Positions 7,542 to 15,772 of a DNA stretch of 64,000 bases are shown here, piece by piece (within the stretch, counting starts at the first letter, position 1; each line of letters begins with the position of its first letter). The position numbers and the translations under genes were made by a program. Source of the DNA: Conexibacter woesei DSM 14684 (GTDB lineage Bacteria > Actinomycetota > Thermoleophilia > Solirubrobacterales > Solirubrobacteraceae); assembly GCF_000025265.1 (NCBI RefSeq), contig NC_013739.1:3038001-3102000 (forward strand), in the 5' to 3' direction. The notes beneath the pieces are model-generated. The model was not told where the DNA came from and searched no databases. It saw only the letters and a program-made list of their open reading frames with translations.

Positions 7542-9044
7542 ATGGGAGCCCCGCACGCCCAGCCCGCCGCTGCCGCCGCGAACGCGAACGCGCTGCGCGT
7601 CACGCCGTCGCTCGACGAGGTGCGCGAGCTCGCGCGCGAGCACACGCTCGTGCCGCTGCGCCACACGTTCGTCGACGACATCGAGACGCCCGTCTCCGCT
7701 TTCCTCAAGCTGCGCGGGGACGGCCCGTCGTTCCTGCTGGAGTCGGCCGAGCAGGGCCGCATGGGACGCTGGTCGTTCATCGGCTTCCGGCCGCGCAGCG
7801 TGCTGCGCTGGTCGCTCGGCGACGGCGGCGACCCGTACGCGCTCGCCGCCGCCGAGGTCGCCCGCTCCAGACAGGCGCAGGTCCCTGGCCTGCCGCCGTT
7901 CTCCGGCGGCGCGGTCGGGATCTTCGGCTACGACCTCGTCCGCACGGTCGAGCCGCTCGGCGAGCCGAACCCCGACCCGGTCGGCCTGCCGGACATGGCG
8001 CTGATGTTGACCGACGTGATCGTCGCGTTCGACCACCAGCGCCACGAGCTGTCGATCCTCGCGAACGTCGATGCCGCCGCCGGCGACCTGGAGCAGGCGT
8101 ACGCCGCGGCGGTCGCGACGATCGAGGAGGTCCGCTGGAAGCTCTCCGGGCCGGTCCCGCGGCCGGCGCGGCCGCCCGCCGCGCGCGACCCTGAGCAGCC
8201 CGTCGACTTCCAGAGCAACATGCCGCGCGAGCAGTTCGAGGGCATGGTCGAGCGGATCGTCGAGTACATCCACGCCGGCGACGCCTACCAGGTGGTGCCC
8301 TCCCAGCGCTGGTCGGCGGAGGTCCCGATCGAGGCGTTCTCGATCTACCGCGGGCTGCGCGCCGTCAACCCCAGCCCGTACATGTACTTCCTCGACTTCG
8401 GCGACTTCGAGATCGCCGGCGCGAGCCCCGAGCCGCTGCTGACGGTGCAGTCCGGCGTCGTCCGCACGCGGCCGATCGCTGGCACGCGCCCGCGCGGCAC
8501 CGACGCCGCGGACGACGCGCGCCTCGCCGCCGACCTGCTCGCCGACGAGAAGGAGCGCTCCGAGCACGTGATGCTCGTCGACCTCGCGCGCAACGACGTC
8601 GGCCGTGTCAGCGAGTACGGCAGCGTCAACGTCGACGGCTACATGGAGATCGAGAACTACAGCCACGTGATGCACATCGTCTCGCGCGTCTCGGGCCGTC
8701 TGCGCGAGGGGATCGGCCCGCTCGACGCGCTGCGCTCGATCCTGCCGGCCGGAACGCTCTCGGGTGCGCCGAAGGTCCGCGCGATGCAGATCATCGACGA
8801 GCTGGAACCGGTCAAGCGGGGCGGCTACGGTGGGGCGATCGGCTACCTCTCGTACACCGGCGACCTCGACACGTGCATCCACATCCGTACGGTCGTCGTC
8901 AAGGACGGCGTCGCCCACGTGCAGGCGGGCGGCGGCACGGTCGCCGACGCGAAGCCCGACTACGAGTTCCGCGAGTCCGAGGCGAAGGCGCGCGCGGTGC
9001 GCCAGGCGATCGCGCTGGCGGTGGCGCAGCCGGAGTGGCCCTGA
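7542..9044 (+). CDS. trpE: Anthranilate synthase component I
   Basis: A 500-residue enzyme making anthranilate from chorismate with ammonia supplied by TrpG. The N-terminal regulatory domain carries LLESAEQGRMGRWSFIG, the LLES element that binds feedback tryptophan. The C-terminal chorismate-binding core shows NPSPYMYFLDF, PIAGTRPRG, HVMLVDLARNDVGRVS and the late GGAIGYLSYTGD motif. ATG 7542 is close behind hisIE. The stop overlaps the trpG start, so the two subunits are probably made in equal amounts. Confidence 0.96.
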   Translation: MGAPHAQPAAAAANANALRVTPSLDEVRELAREHTLVPLRHTFVDDIETPVSAFLKLRGDGPSFLLESAEQGRMGRWSFIGFRPRSVLRWSLGDGGDPYALAAAEVARSRQAQVPGLPPFSGGAVGIFGYDLVRTVEPLGEPNPDPVGLPDMALMLTDVIVAFDHQRHELSILANVDAAAGDLEQAYAAAVATIEEVRWKLSGPVPRPARPPAARDPEQPVDFQSNMPREQFEGMVERIVEYIHAGDAYQVVPSQRWSAEVPIEAFSIYRGLRAVNPSPYMYFLDFGDFEIAGASPEPLLTVQSGVVRTRPIAGTRPRGTDAADDARLAADLLADEKERSEHVMLVDLARNDVGRVSEYGSVNVDGYMEIENYSHVMHIVSRVSGRLREGIGPLDALRSILPAGTLSGAPKVRAMQIIDELEPVKRGGYGGAIGYLSYTGDLDTCIHIRTVVVKDGVAHVQAGGGTVADAKPDYEFRESEAKARAVRQAIALAVAQPEWP

Positions 9045-9619
9045 TGCGCGTCCTCGTCGTCGACAACTACGACTCGTTCACGTACAACCTCGTGCAGTAC
9101 CTCGGCGAGCTGGGCGCGGAGGTCGAGGTCGTGCGCAACGACCACGCCAGCGTCGACGACCTGCTGCTGCGCGGCTATGACCGCGTGATCGTCTCGCCGG
9201 GCCCGTGCACGCCGGACGAGTCGGGCATCTCGATCGAGGTGCTGAGACGCTTCCCTGAGGCCGGGATCCCAGTCCTCGGCGTCTGCCTCGGCCACCAGGC
9301 GCTCGGCCAGGCGTACGGCGGGACGGTCATCCGCCATCGCCCCGTCCACGGCAAGACGGAGCCGATCGAGCACGACGGCCGCACCGTCTTCGCCGGGATC
9401 GAGTCGCCGCTGACGGTCGGCCGCTACCACTCGCTCGTCGTCGACGAGCAGCTGCCGGACGTGCTCGAGGTGTCCGCCCGCGGCGGCGGCGTGATCATGG
9501 CGCTGCGCCACAAGACGCTGCCGGCCGAGGGGATCCAGTTCCACCCCGAGTCGGTCCTGACCGACCATGGCCACGACCTGCTGCGCAACTTCCTCGGCCT
9601 GCCGGTGGTGACCACCTGA
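9044..9619 (+). CDS. trpG: Anthranilate synthase component II (glutamine amidotransferase)
   Basis: A 191-residue class I glutamine amidotransferase. The nucleophile cysteine is in GVCLGHQALGQ (about residue 79), with the His/Glu pair in IQFHPESVLT near the C-terminus. The first residues VVDNYDSFTYNLVQYLGELG are characteristic of TrpG/PabA. The ATG overlaps the trpE stop as TGATG. In many actinobacteria this subunit also serves PabB; no pabB is in the window. Confidence 0.95.
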   Translation: MRVLVVDNYDSFTYNLVQYLGELGAEVEVVRNDHASVDDLLLRGYDRVIVSPGPCTPDESGISIEVLRRFPEAGIPVLGVCLGHQALGQAYGGTVIRHRPVHGKTEPIEHDGRTVFAGIESPLTVGRYHSLVVDEQLPDVLEVSARGGGVIMALRHKTLPAEGIQFHPESVLTDHGHDLLRNFLGLPVVTT

Positions 9620-9621
9620 CG

Positions 9622-10653
9622 ATGGCGCGGGACCTGCTCACGCGCGCGATCGACACGCTCGCCTCTGGCGAGGACCTTTCGGCTGACGACGCAGCCGCGG
9701 TGCTGGCGGAGATCTGGAGCGGCAACGCGACCGATGTGCAGATCGCCGCCGTGCTGATCGCGCTGCGCACGAAGGGGGAGACGGTCGACGAGCTGACCGG
9801 CCTCGCGCGCACGATGCGCGAGTTCGCCGCGCACGTCGAGATCTCGCGCGACGACCTGCTCGACGTCGTCGGCACCGGCGGCGGCAGACAGACCTTCAAC
9901 GTGTCGACCACCGCGGCGCTGATCGCGGCCGGCGCCGGCTGCGCGGTCGCCAAGCACGGCAACCGCTCGGCGACGGGGCTCTCAGGCGCGGCGGACGTGC
10001 TGGAGGCGCTCGGCGCGAGCATCGATCTCGAACCGGTCCAGGTCGCGCGCTGCATCGAGCAGGTCGGCTTCGGCTTCATGTTCGCGCCTCACCACCACGC
10101 GGCGATGCGCTACGTGATCCCGGTGCGCAAGCAGCTCGCCGTCCGCACGATCATGAACTTCCTCGGGCCGCTGACGAGCCCCGCCGGCGTGACGCGCCAG
10201 CTGACCGGCGTCAGCGACAGGCGCTACCACGAGACGATCGCCGGCGCGTTCGCCCGCCTCGGCGCCACGCACGTGCTGATCGCCTCCAGCGACGACGGCC
10301 TCGACGAGCTCAGCACGGTCGCGCCGACGCGCGTGATCGAGGTGCGCGACGGCGAGATCTCGGAGTTCCGCATCAGCGCCGCCGACGTCGGCCTCGACAC
10401 CGCCGCCTACGACGACCTGCGCGGCGGCACCCCCGACGTCAACGCCGAGGTCACTCGGCGGATCCTCGCGGGCGAGCGCGGCGCCCCGCGCGACATCGCC
10501 GTCCTCAACGCCGGCGCCGGAATCTACGCAAGCGGCCGTGCTGACACGCTCGAAGCAGGCGTGCGGGCGGCCGAGGCGGCGATCGACTCGGGCGCCGCGA
10601 GAGCTACCTTGACCAACTACGTCACGCAGACCCAGGAGCTGGCAACCGCATGA
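9622..10653 (+). CDS. trpD: Anthranilate phosphoribosyltransferase
   Basis: A 343-residue enzyme attaching phosphoribose from PRPP to anthranilate. The PRPP-binding loop DVVGTGGGRQTFNVSTT (about 87-103), KHGNRSATGLSG (about 112-123) and the anthranilate-site RTIMNFLGPLTSPA (about 174-187) are all present. The gene starts two bases after trpG, and its stop overlaps the trpC ATG, continuing the coupled cluster. Confidence 0.96.
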   Translation: MARDLLTRAIDTLASGEDLSADDAAAVLAEIWSGNATDVQIAAVLIALRTKGETVDELTGLARTMREFAAHVEISRDDLLDVVGTGGGRQTFNVSTTAALIAAGAGCAVAKHGNRSATGLSGAADVLEALGASIDLEPVQVARCIEQVGFGFMFAPHHHAAMRYVIPVRKQLAVRTIMNFLGPLTSPAGVTRQLTGVSDRRYHETIAGAFARLGATHVLIASSDDGLDELSTVAPTRVIEVRDGEISEFRISAADVGLDTAAYDDLRGGTPDVNAEVTRRILAGERGAPRDIAVLNAGAGIYASGRADTLEAGVRAAEAAIDSGAARATLTNYVTQTQELATA

Positions 10654-11444
10654 GCAACGTGCTCGACCGCATCGTCGACTCGACCCGACGCGAGGTGGAG
10701 CATCGCCGCAGCGAGATCCCGCTCGCTCAGCTGGAGCGCTCTCTGCACGGCCGCGGCGAGGACCGCCCGTTCGCGGAGGCGCTCGTGCATCCCGGCATCT
10801 CGGTGATCGCGGAGCACAAGCGCCGCTCGCCGTCGGCCGGCCCGATCCGCGAAGGGGCGACCGTCGAGGAGATCGTCGGCTCCTACGAGCGCGCGGGCGC
10901 CGCGGCGCTGTCGGTGCTGACCGAGCGCCACCACTTCGGCGGCTCGCTCGACGACCTGCGCGCCGCGAAGGAGGCGGCGCGCCTGCCGATCCTGCGCAAG
11001 GACTTCGTCGTCGACACCTACCAGGTGTACGAGTCGGCGGTCGCCGGCGCGGACGCGATCCTGCTGATCGTCGCGGCGCTGGAGCCGCGCGAGCTGGCGC
11101 GGCTGCACGCCGAGGCGCTCGCGCTCGATCTCGACGTGCTCGTGGAGGTCCACGACGAGCCCGAGCTGGAGATCGCGCTGGAGCGCGTCGACGCCGACGT
11201 GATCGGCATCAACAACCGCGACCTGACGGACTTCACCGTCGACGTCCAGCGCACGTTCGAGCTGCTCGCCGACATCCCGGCGGGCAAGACGGTCGTCTCC
11301 GAGTCGGGGATCAGCACGCGCGACCAGCTCGACGAGCTGGAGCGGGTCGGCGTCGACGCGGTGCTCGTCGGCGAGGCGCTGATGCGCGCCGACGACGTCG
11401 AGGCAGCCTGTCGCGAGCTGACGCGCCTCGACGACGAGCTCTGA
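10650..11444 (+). CDS. trpC: Indole-3-glycerol phosphate synthase
   Basis: A 264-residue TIM-barrel enzyme converting CdRP to indole-3-glycerol phosphate. ISVIAEHKRRSPSAGPI (about 49-65) holds the catalytic lysine, LRKDFVVDTYQVYE (about 112-125) is the next conserved strand, and IGINNRDLTDF and VSESGIST bind phosphate. It is monofunctional; the TrpF activity is encoded separately 1.3 kb downstream. A 9-bp inverted repeat follows the stop. Confidence 0.96.
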   Translation: MSNVLDRIVDSTRREVEHRRSEIPLAQLERSLHGRGEDRPFAEALVHPGISVIAEHKRRSPSAGPIREGATVEEIVGSYERAGAAALSVLTERHHFGGSLDDLRAAKEAARLPILRKDFVVDTYQVYESAVAGADAILLIVAALEPRELARLHAEALALDLDVLVEVHDEPELEIALERVDADVIGINNRDLTDFTVDVQRTFELLADIPAGKTVVSESGISTRDQLDELERVGVDAVLVGEALMRADDVEAACRELTRLDDEL

Positions 11445-11455
11445 AGACAGTTCAC

Positions 11456-11504
11456 GGGAGTTCCCGCCGACGTGAAAACACCTGCTCGCCGTCGTGGAAC
11501 TCCC
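11456..11504 (+). terminator. Structured trpC-htrA spacer, probable terminator
   Basis: GGGAGTTCC (11456-11464) pairs with GGAACTCCC (11496-11504). Inside, CGACG (11468-11472) pairs with CGTCG (11490-11494), giving an interrupted 14-bp hairpin. There is no T-tract. It could end or attenuate the hisIE-trpC transcript, or act as an mRNA stabiliser. Confidence 0.45.
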
Positions 11505-11558
11505 AAGGCGTAGCCCGTTTAGGTCGGGTTCAGCGGGGCGCGACAGACTGGTGACTGG

Positions 11559-12743
11559 ATGAGAGCGCTCGTTCGTTCACCCTTCGTGCATGCGCTTGCC
11601 GGCGGTGCCGTGGTCGCGGTCGCGTTGCTCACGCTCGGCGTGGGTGGGCGCGATTCGACGACGACGACCGTGCTGGAGCAGGCGCAGTTCAGCGGCGCGA
11701 CGACGCCCGCCGACGGTGCCGCCCCGGAGCTGACGCCGCATGCGATCTACGAGCGCGACGCGCCCGGCGTCGTCTTCGTCCGCTCGCGGCCCGTCGCGGT
11801 GGCGGCGGACTCGCCGTTCGGCGAGCGGCAGCCGCAGAGCGGCGCGAGCGGCACCGGCTTCGTGCTCGACAGCGAGGGCCACATCCTCACCAACCAGCAC
11901 GTCGTCGGCGAAGCGAGCACCGTGCAGGTCGAGTTCAGCGACACGCGCACCGTCACGGCGAAGGTGCTCGGCGAGGACCCGACCAACGACCTCGCGCTGC
12001 TGCGCGTCGACCCGGCGAGCGCCGACCTGCGGCCGCTGACGCTGGGCGACTCCACGACCGCGCGCGTCGGCGACCCGGTGGTCGCGATCGGCAACCCGTT
12101 CGGGCTCGAACGCACGCTCACGACCGGCGTCGTCTCTGCCCTGGAGCGCCAGCTGACGGCGCCCAACGGGTTCACGATCCAGAACGTGATCCAGACCGAC
12201 GCGCCGATCAATCCCGGCAGCTCCGGCGGTCCGCTGATCGACGCGAGCGGGCGCGTGATCGGGATAACGTCGCAGATAGCCTCCACCGGCGGCAGCAACG
12301 CCGGGATCGGATTCGCGGTCCCGATCGACACCGCGACGAAGCTGCTGCCGGAGCTGAAGCGGACGGGCAGCGTCGCGCACGCGTACCTCGGCATCACCGT
12401 CACGACGATCGACGCCTCGCTCGACGGCGTGCAGCCGCAGCTGCACCGCGGCGTGCTCGTGCAGGCCGTCATCAAGCGCTCGCCGGCGGCGAGAGCGGGC
12501 GTCAGAGGCGGCACGGTCGAGAGCCAGGTCGGCGGCAACCGGATCCAGCTGGGCGGCGACGTGATCACCTCGATCAACGGCCGGACGCTGAAGACGGCGG
12601 AGGAGCTGACCGCGGCGCTGGCCAAGTACCGGCCGGGCGACCGGATCAGACTCGGGATCCTGCGCGGCGGCGAGGCGATGCAGCTGGAGGTCACGCTTGC
12701 GAGAGCGCCGAAGCAGGCGCCGTCGCAGCCGGCCCAGCCCTAG
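11559..12743 (+). CDS. HtrA/DegP-type trypsin-like serine protease with PDZ domain
   Basis: A 394-residue membrane-tethered protease. One N-terminal hydrophobic segment (about 10-29) is followed by a short linker and a trypsin-like domain with the triad His114 (TNQHVVG), Asp144 (PTNDLALL) and Ser222 (NPGSSGGPL). A C-terminal PDZ domain (about 275-385) has the YLGI and GGDVITSINGRTL elements. The active domain should face outwards and degrade misfolded envelope proteins. It sits between trpC and trpF with no obvious metabolic link. Its TAG stop starts the probable -10 hexamer of trpF. Confidence 0.92.
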   Translation: MRALVRSPFVHALAGGAVVAVALLTLGVGGRDSTTTTVLEQAQFSGATTPADGAAPELTPHAIYERDAPGVVFVRSRPVAVAADSPFGERQPQSGASGTGFVLDSEGHILTNQHVVGEASTVQVEFSDTRTVTAKVLGEDPTNDLALLRVDPASADLRPLTLGDSTTARVGDPVVAIGNPFGLERTLTTGVVSALERQLTAPNGFTIQNVIQTDAPINPGSSGGPLIDASGRVIGITSQIASTGGSNAGIGFAVPIDTATKLLPELKRTGSVAHAYLGITVTTIDASLDGVQPQLHRGVLVQAVIKRSPAARAGVRGGTVESQVGGNRIQLGGDVITSINGRTLKTAEELTAALAKYRPGDRIRLGILRGGEAMQLEVTLARAPKQAPSQPAQP

Positions 12744-12746
12744 GAT
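12741..12746 (+). promoter_or_regulatory. -10 hexamer TAGGAT of trpFBA
   Basis: TAGGAT includes the htrA stop codon and ends 7 bases before the trpF ATG. It suggests that trpFBA is transcribed independently as a leaderless message. Confidence 0.5.
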
Positions 12747-12753
12747 GTGGGGC

Positions 12754-13452
12754 ATGGCCACGCGCATCAAGTTCTGCGGGATCGCCCGCCTCGAAGACGC
12801 CGAACGAGCCGTCGAGCTCGACGCCTGGGCGGTCGGGATGATCCTCTGGCCGGGCTCGCCGCGCTACTGCAGAGCGGACGAGGCGGCGGCGATCGGCGCG
12901 TCGCTGCACCGCCGTGCCGAGGTCGCCGGGGTGTTCGTCAACGCCCACCTCGACCACGTCGTCACGCGGGCCGACGAGTTCGGCCTCACGCTCGTGCAGC
13001 TGCACGGCGACGAGGGCCCGTCGTTCTGCACCGAGGTCGCGCGCCGCACGGGCGCGAGAGTGATCAAGGTCGCGCGCGTGAGAGACCGCGCCGACGTGCA
13101 GGCGCTGCGCGCGTTCCGCACCGACTACCACCTGATGGACACGTTCGTCGCCGGCAGACCGGGAGGGACGGGGGAGACGTTCGCGTGGGACCTCGTGCGG
13201 GCCCACAGACGCGACCGCCCGGTGATCCTCAGCGGCGGCCTGACGCCGGACAACGTCGGCGACGCGATTGCCGCCGCACACCCGTATGCAGTCGATGTGT
13301 CCTCAGGTGTCGAGCTGGCACCGGGCATCAAGGACCACGCGAAGATGGCGGCGTTCTCGGCCGCTGTCAGAGCGGCCGACGCGGGCGACGAACCGGACGA
13401 ACCGGACGCGCACGAGCCGACAGAGGACCACGCCGGGGGGAAGGCCGCATGA
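12754..13452 (+). CDS. trpF: Phosphoribosylanthranilate isomerase
   Basis: A 232-residue TIM-barrel isomerase. [12 protein letters not shown] (5-16) carries the catalytic cysteine, VQLHGDEG (about 88-95) is the second signature, LLSGGLT-like [11 protein letters not shown] follows, and AVDVSSGVE (about 182-190) is the phosphate site. The C-terminal 30 residues are acidic and unconserved. ATG 12754 is chosen because it follows TAGGAT by 7 bases and begins directly at the first barrel strand; the open frame upstream lies inside htrA. Confidence 0.94.
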   Translation: MATRIKFCGIARLEDAERAVELDAWAVGMILWPGSPRYCRADEAAAIGASLHRRAEVAGVFVNAHLDHVVTRADEFGLTLVQLHGDEGPSFCTEVARRTGARVIKVARVRDRADVQALRAFRTDYHLMDTFVAGRPGGTGETFAWDLVRAHRRDRPVILSGGLTPDNVGDAIAAAHPYAVDVSSGVELAPGIKDHAKMAAFSAAVRAADAGDEPDEPDAHEPTEDHAGGKAA

Positions 13453-14624
13453 TCACGTCCGTCGAACACCGCTTCGGCCCGTACGGCGGGCAGTACGTGC
13501 CCGAGACGCTGATGCCGGCGCTCGCGGAGCTGGAGGCCGCATGGCTCGACGCCAACCGCGACCCCGAGTACACGACGCGGCTGCGCGAGCTGCTGACGAA
13601 CTACGCCGGCCGCCCGACGCCGCTCTACCTCGCCGAGCGGCTCAGCGAGGCCGCCGGCCGCACGGTGTACCTCAAGCGCGAGGACCTGATGCACACCGGC
13701 GCGCACAAGATCAACAACGCGCTCGGACAGGCGCTGCTCGCGAAGCGGATGGGCAAGCCGCGCGTGATCGCCGAGACCGGCGCGGGCCAGCACGGCGTCG
13801 CGACCGCGACCGCGTGCGCGCTGCTCGACATCGACTGCGTCGTCTACATGGGCACCGAGGACATGCGGCGCCAGAAGCCGAACGTCGAGCGGATGCGGCT
13901 GCTCGGCGCGACGGTCGAGCCGGTCGACGCCGGCACGCGGACGCTGAAGGAGGCGACCTCCGCCGCGATCCGCGACTGGGTCACGAACGTCGCCACGACG
14001 CACTACATCCTCGGCAGCGCCGCCGGCCCGGCGCCGTTCCCGTCGATCGTGCGCGACCTCCAGCGCGTGATCGGCGACGAGGCGCGCGAGCAGATCCTGG
14101 CGGCTGAGGGCCGGCTGCCGGCGCGCGTGATCGCCTGCGTCGGCGGCGGCTCCAACGCGATCGGCATCTTCACCGCGTTCACCGGCGACAGAGACGTCGC
14201 GCTGGTCGGCGTCGAGGCGGCCGGCGACGGGCTCGACACCCCTCGCCACGGTGCGCCGCTGACGAAGAACGCGCGTCCCGGCATCCTCCACGGCGCCTAC
14301 TCGGCGCTGATGCAGGACGACGAGGGGCAGATCCTCGAAGCGCACTCGATCTCCGCCGGGCTCGACTACCCCGGCGTCGGCCCCGAGCACGCCCACCTGC
14401 GCGACACCGGCCGTGCCACCTACGTCGCGGTCACCGACGCCGAGGCGCTGGCGGCGTTCCAGCGGATCGCGCGGCTGGAGGGGATCATCCCGGCGCTGGA
14501 GTCTTCGCACGCGCTCGCCTGGACGCTCGCCAACGGCGGCGGGGATCTCGACGTCGTCTGCCTTTCGGGCCGCGGCGACAAGGACCTCGCACAGGTGCTC
14601 GACAAGATCGGCGGGGCGGCATGA
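13449..14624 (+). CDS. trpB: Tryptophan synthase beta chain
   Basis: A 391-residue PLP enzyme joining indole and serine. The PLP lysine is Lys87 in [27 protein letters not shown] (about 105-118) follows, and [10 protein letters not shown] (about 225-234) binds the cofactor phosphate. [17 protein letters not shown] at the N-terminus is typical of TrpB1. The ATG overlaps the trpF stop, and the stop overlaps trpA, as expected for an alpha2-beta2 complex that channels indole. Confidence 0.97.
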   Translation: MITSVEHRFGPYGGQYVPETLMPALAELEAAWLDANRDPEYTTRLRELLTNYAGRPTPLYLAERLSEAAGRTVYLKREDLMHTGAHKINNALGQALLAKRMGKPRVIAETGAGQHGVATATACALLDIDCVVYMGTEDMRRQKPNVERMRLLGATVEPVDAGTRTLKEATSAAIRDWVTNVATTHYILGSAAGPAPFPSIVRDLQRVIGDEAREQILAAEGRLPARVIACVGGGSNAIGIFTAFTGDRDVALVGVEAAGDGLDTPRHGAPLTKNARPGILHGAYSALMQDDEGQILEAHSISAGLDYPGVGPEHAHLRDTGRATYVAVTDAEALAAFQRIARLEGIIPALESSHALAWTLANGGGDLDVVCLSGRGDKDLAQVLDKIGGAA

Positions 14625-15424
14625 GCGCGGCCGGCACGCAGACCGGCATCGAGCGGATCGCGCAGGCGTTCGCCGGCAGCGGCAAGCGCGCGGCGCTGAT
14701 GCCGTACCTGATGGGCGGCTTCCCCGACCTGGAGCGCTCGCTCGCGATCGGCGAGGCCTACGCCGACGGCGGCGCCGACCTCGTCGAGCTGGGCGTCCCG
14801 TTCTCGGACCCGCTCGCCGACGGCCCCGTGATCCATGCCGCCGGCACGCAGGCGCTGGAGGCCGGGGCGACCGTCGCGGGCGTGCTGGAGGTCGGCGCGA
14901 AGCTGTCCGAGCGCGTCCCGGTCGTGCTGATGGCGTACGCGAACCTCGTCTACGGACCGGGCTTCGAGGCGTTCGCCGACGCGCTCGTCGCGCACCGCAT
15001 CAGCGGCCTGATCGTGCCCGACCTGCCACTCGAGGAGGCGCCGCTGCTGCTGGAGGTCTGCGACGTCCGCGGGATCGCGCTCGTGCCGCTCGTCGCGCCG
15101 ACGACGCCCGACGAGCGCCTCGCGCGGATCGGCGCCCGTGCGCGCGGCTTCCTCTACACGGTCTCGGTCACCGGCACGACCGGCGAGCGGGTCGCGCTCG
15201 ACGACCGCCTCGGCGGCGTGCTGAGCCGCGCGGCGACGGCGACCGACGTCCCCGTCGCGGTCGGATTCGGCATCGGCACGCCGGAGCAGGCGGCCGCCGC
15301 GGCTGACGCGGGCGCGGCCGGCGTGATCGTCGGCAGCCGTCTCGTGCGCGCCGCCGCGGAGGCCGACGACCCCGCCGCGGAGGTCCGCTCGCTGGTGAGC
15401 GCGATGTCCGAGGCGCTTCGCTAG
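14621..15424 (+). CDS. trpA: Tryptophan synthase alpha chain
   Basis: A 267-residue TIM-barrel lyase releasing indole from indole-3-glycerol phosphate. The catalytic Glu and Asp are in [19 protein letters not shown] (about 48-66) and [11 protein letters not shown] (about 128-138). The loop [12 protein letters not shown] and the phosphate site [10 protein letters not shown] are visible. The ATG overlaps the trpB stop. The TAG stop begins a TAGGAT hexamer serving the next small gene. Confidence 0.96.
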   Translation: MSAAGTQTGIERIAQAFAGSGKRAALMPYLMGGFPDLERSLAIGEAYADGGADLVELGVPFSDPLADGPVIHAAGTQALEAGATVAGVLEVGAKLSERVPVVLMAYANLVYGPGFEAFADALVAHRISGLIVPDLPLEEAPLLLEVCDVRGIALVPLVAPTTPDERLARIGARARGFLYTVSVTGTTGERVALDDRLGGVLSRAATATDVPVAVGFGIGTPEQAAAAADAGAAGVIVGSRLVRAAAEADDPAAEVRSLVSAMSEALR

Positions 15425-15427
15425 GAT
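15422..15427 (+). promoter_or_regulatory. -10 hexamer TAGGAT of the small membrane protein gene
   Basis: TAGGAT includes the trpA stop codon and ends 10 bases before ATG 15438. Confidence 0.45.
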
Positions 15428-15437
15428 TCGCCGCCTC

Positions 15438-15641
15438 ATGGCGCTCGCAATCGCAACCACCTTCGCAATGTGCCTCTGGATCGTCCTCTGGGCGTTGGGC
15501 ATCGGCGGCTTCGACGGACTTCTCCTGTCCGCAATGATCGTGCTGATCGTCGGCGGGATCAGATCACTCGGCCAGTACCTCCCCGGCGCCGGCGGCAGAC
15601 GCGGCCCCGGCCGCGCGAACGCGCCGGAGGGCGGTTGGTGA
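15438..15641 (+). CDS. Small two-helix membrane protein of unknown function
   Basis: A 67-residue protein with two predicted membrane segments (about residues 2-21 and 27-44), a short loop between them, and a basic, Gly/Pro-rich tail (GAGGRRGPGR). The composition is what one expects for a short integral membrane protein, similar to the lactococcin- or DUF5670-like small proteins seen at actinobacterial operon ends. No family is recognised with confidence. It follows trpA by 13 bases with its own -10-like hexamer, so a tryptophan-related role need not be assumed. Confidence 0.7.
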   Translation: MALAIATTFAMCLWIVLWALGIGGFDGLLLSAMIVLIVGGIRSLGQYLPGAGGRRGPGRANAPEGGW

Positions 15642-15682
15642 AAGCTCCGCGATAGGTCGCTTGAGGCGGCCGGATCGTGGAT

Positions 15683-15766
15683 GCTGGGCGCGGGACGGCG
15701 AGCCGATAGGGCGGACGCCCGTGAGGCTCGCCGGGTCGTGTCCAGCGCCGCGAGGCGGTTGCCTCG
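15683..15766. terminator. Multi-hairpin region between convergent trpA-side and pfkA genes
   Basis: CGGCGAGCC (15696-15704) pairs with GGCTCGCCG (15725-15733), enclosing the small hairpin GGGC-ggac-GCCC (15709-15720). GCTGG (15683-15687) and CCAGC (15742-15746) extend the base after an internal loop. A second hairpin, CGAGGC-ggtt-GCCTCG (15751-15766), lies just beyond the pfkA stop. It probably acts as a bidirectional terminator; a structured RNA is the alternative. Confidence 0.5.
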
Positions 15767-15772
15767 GGCGAT

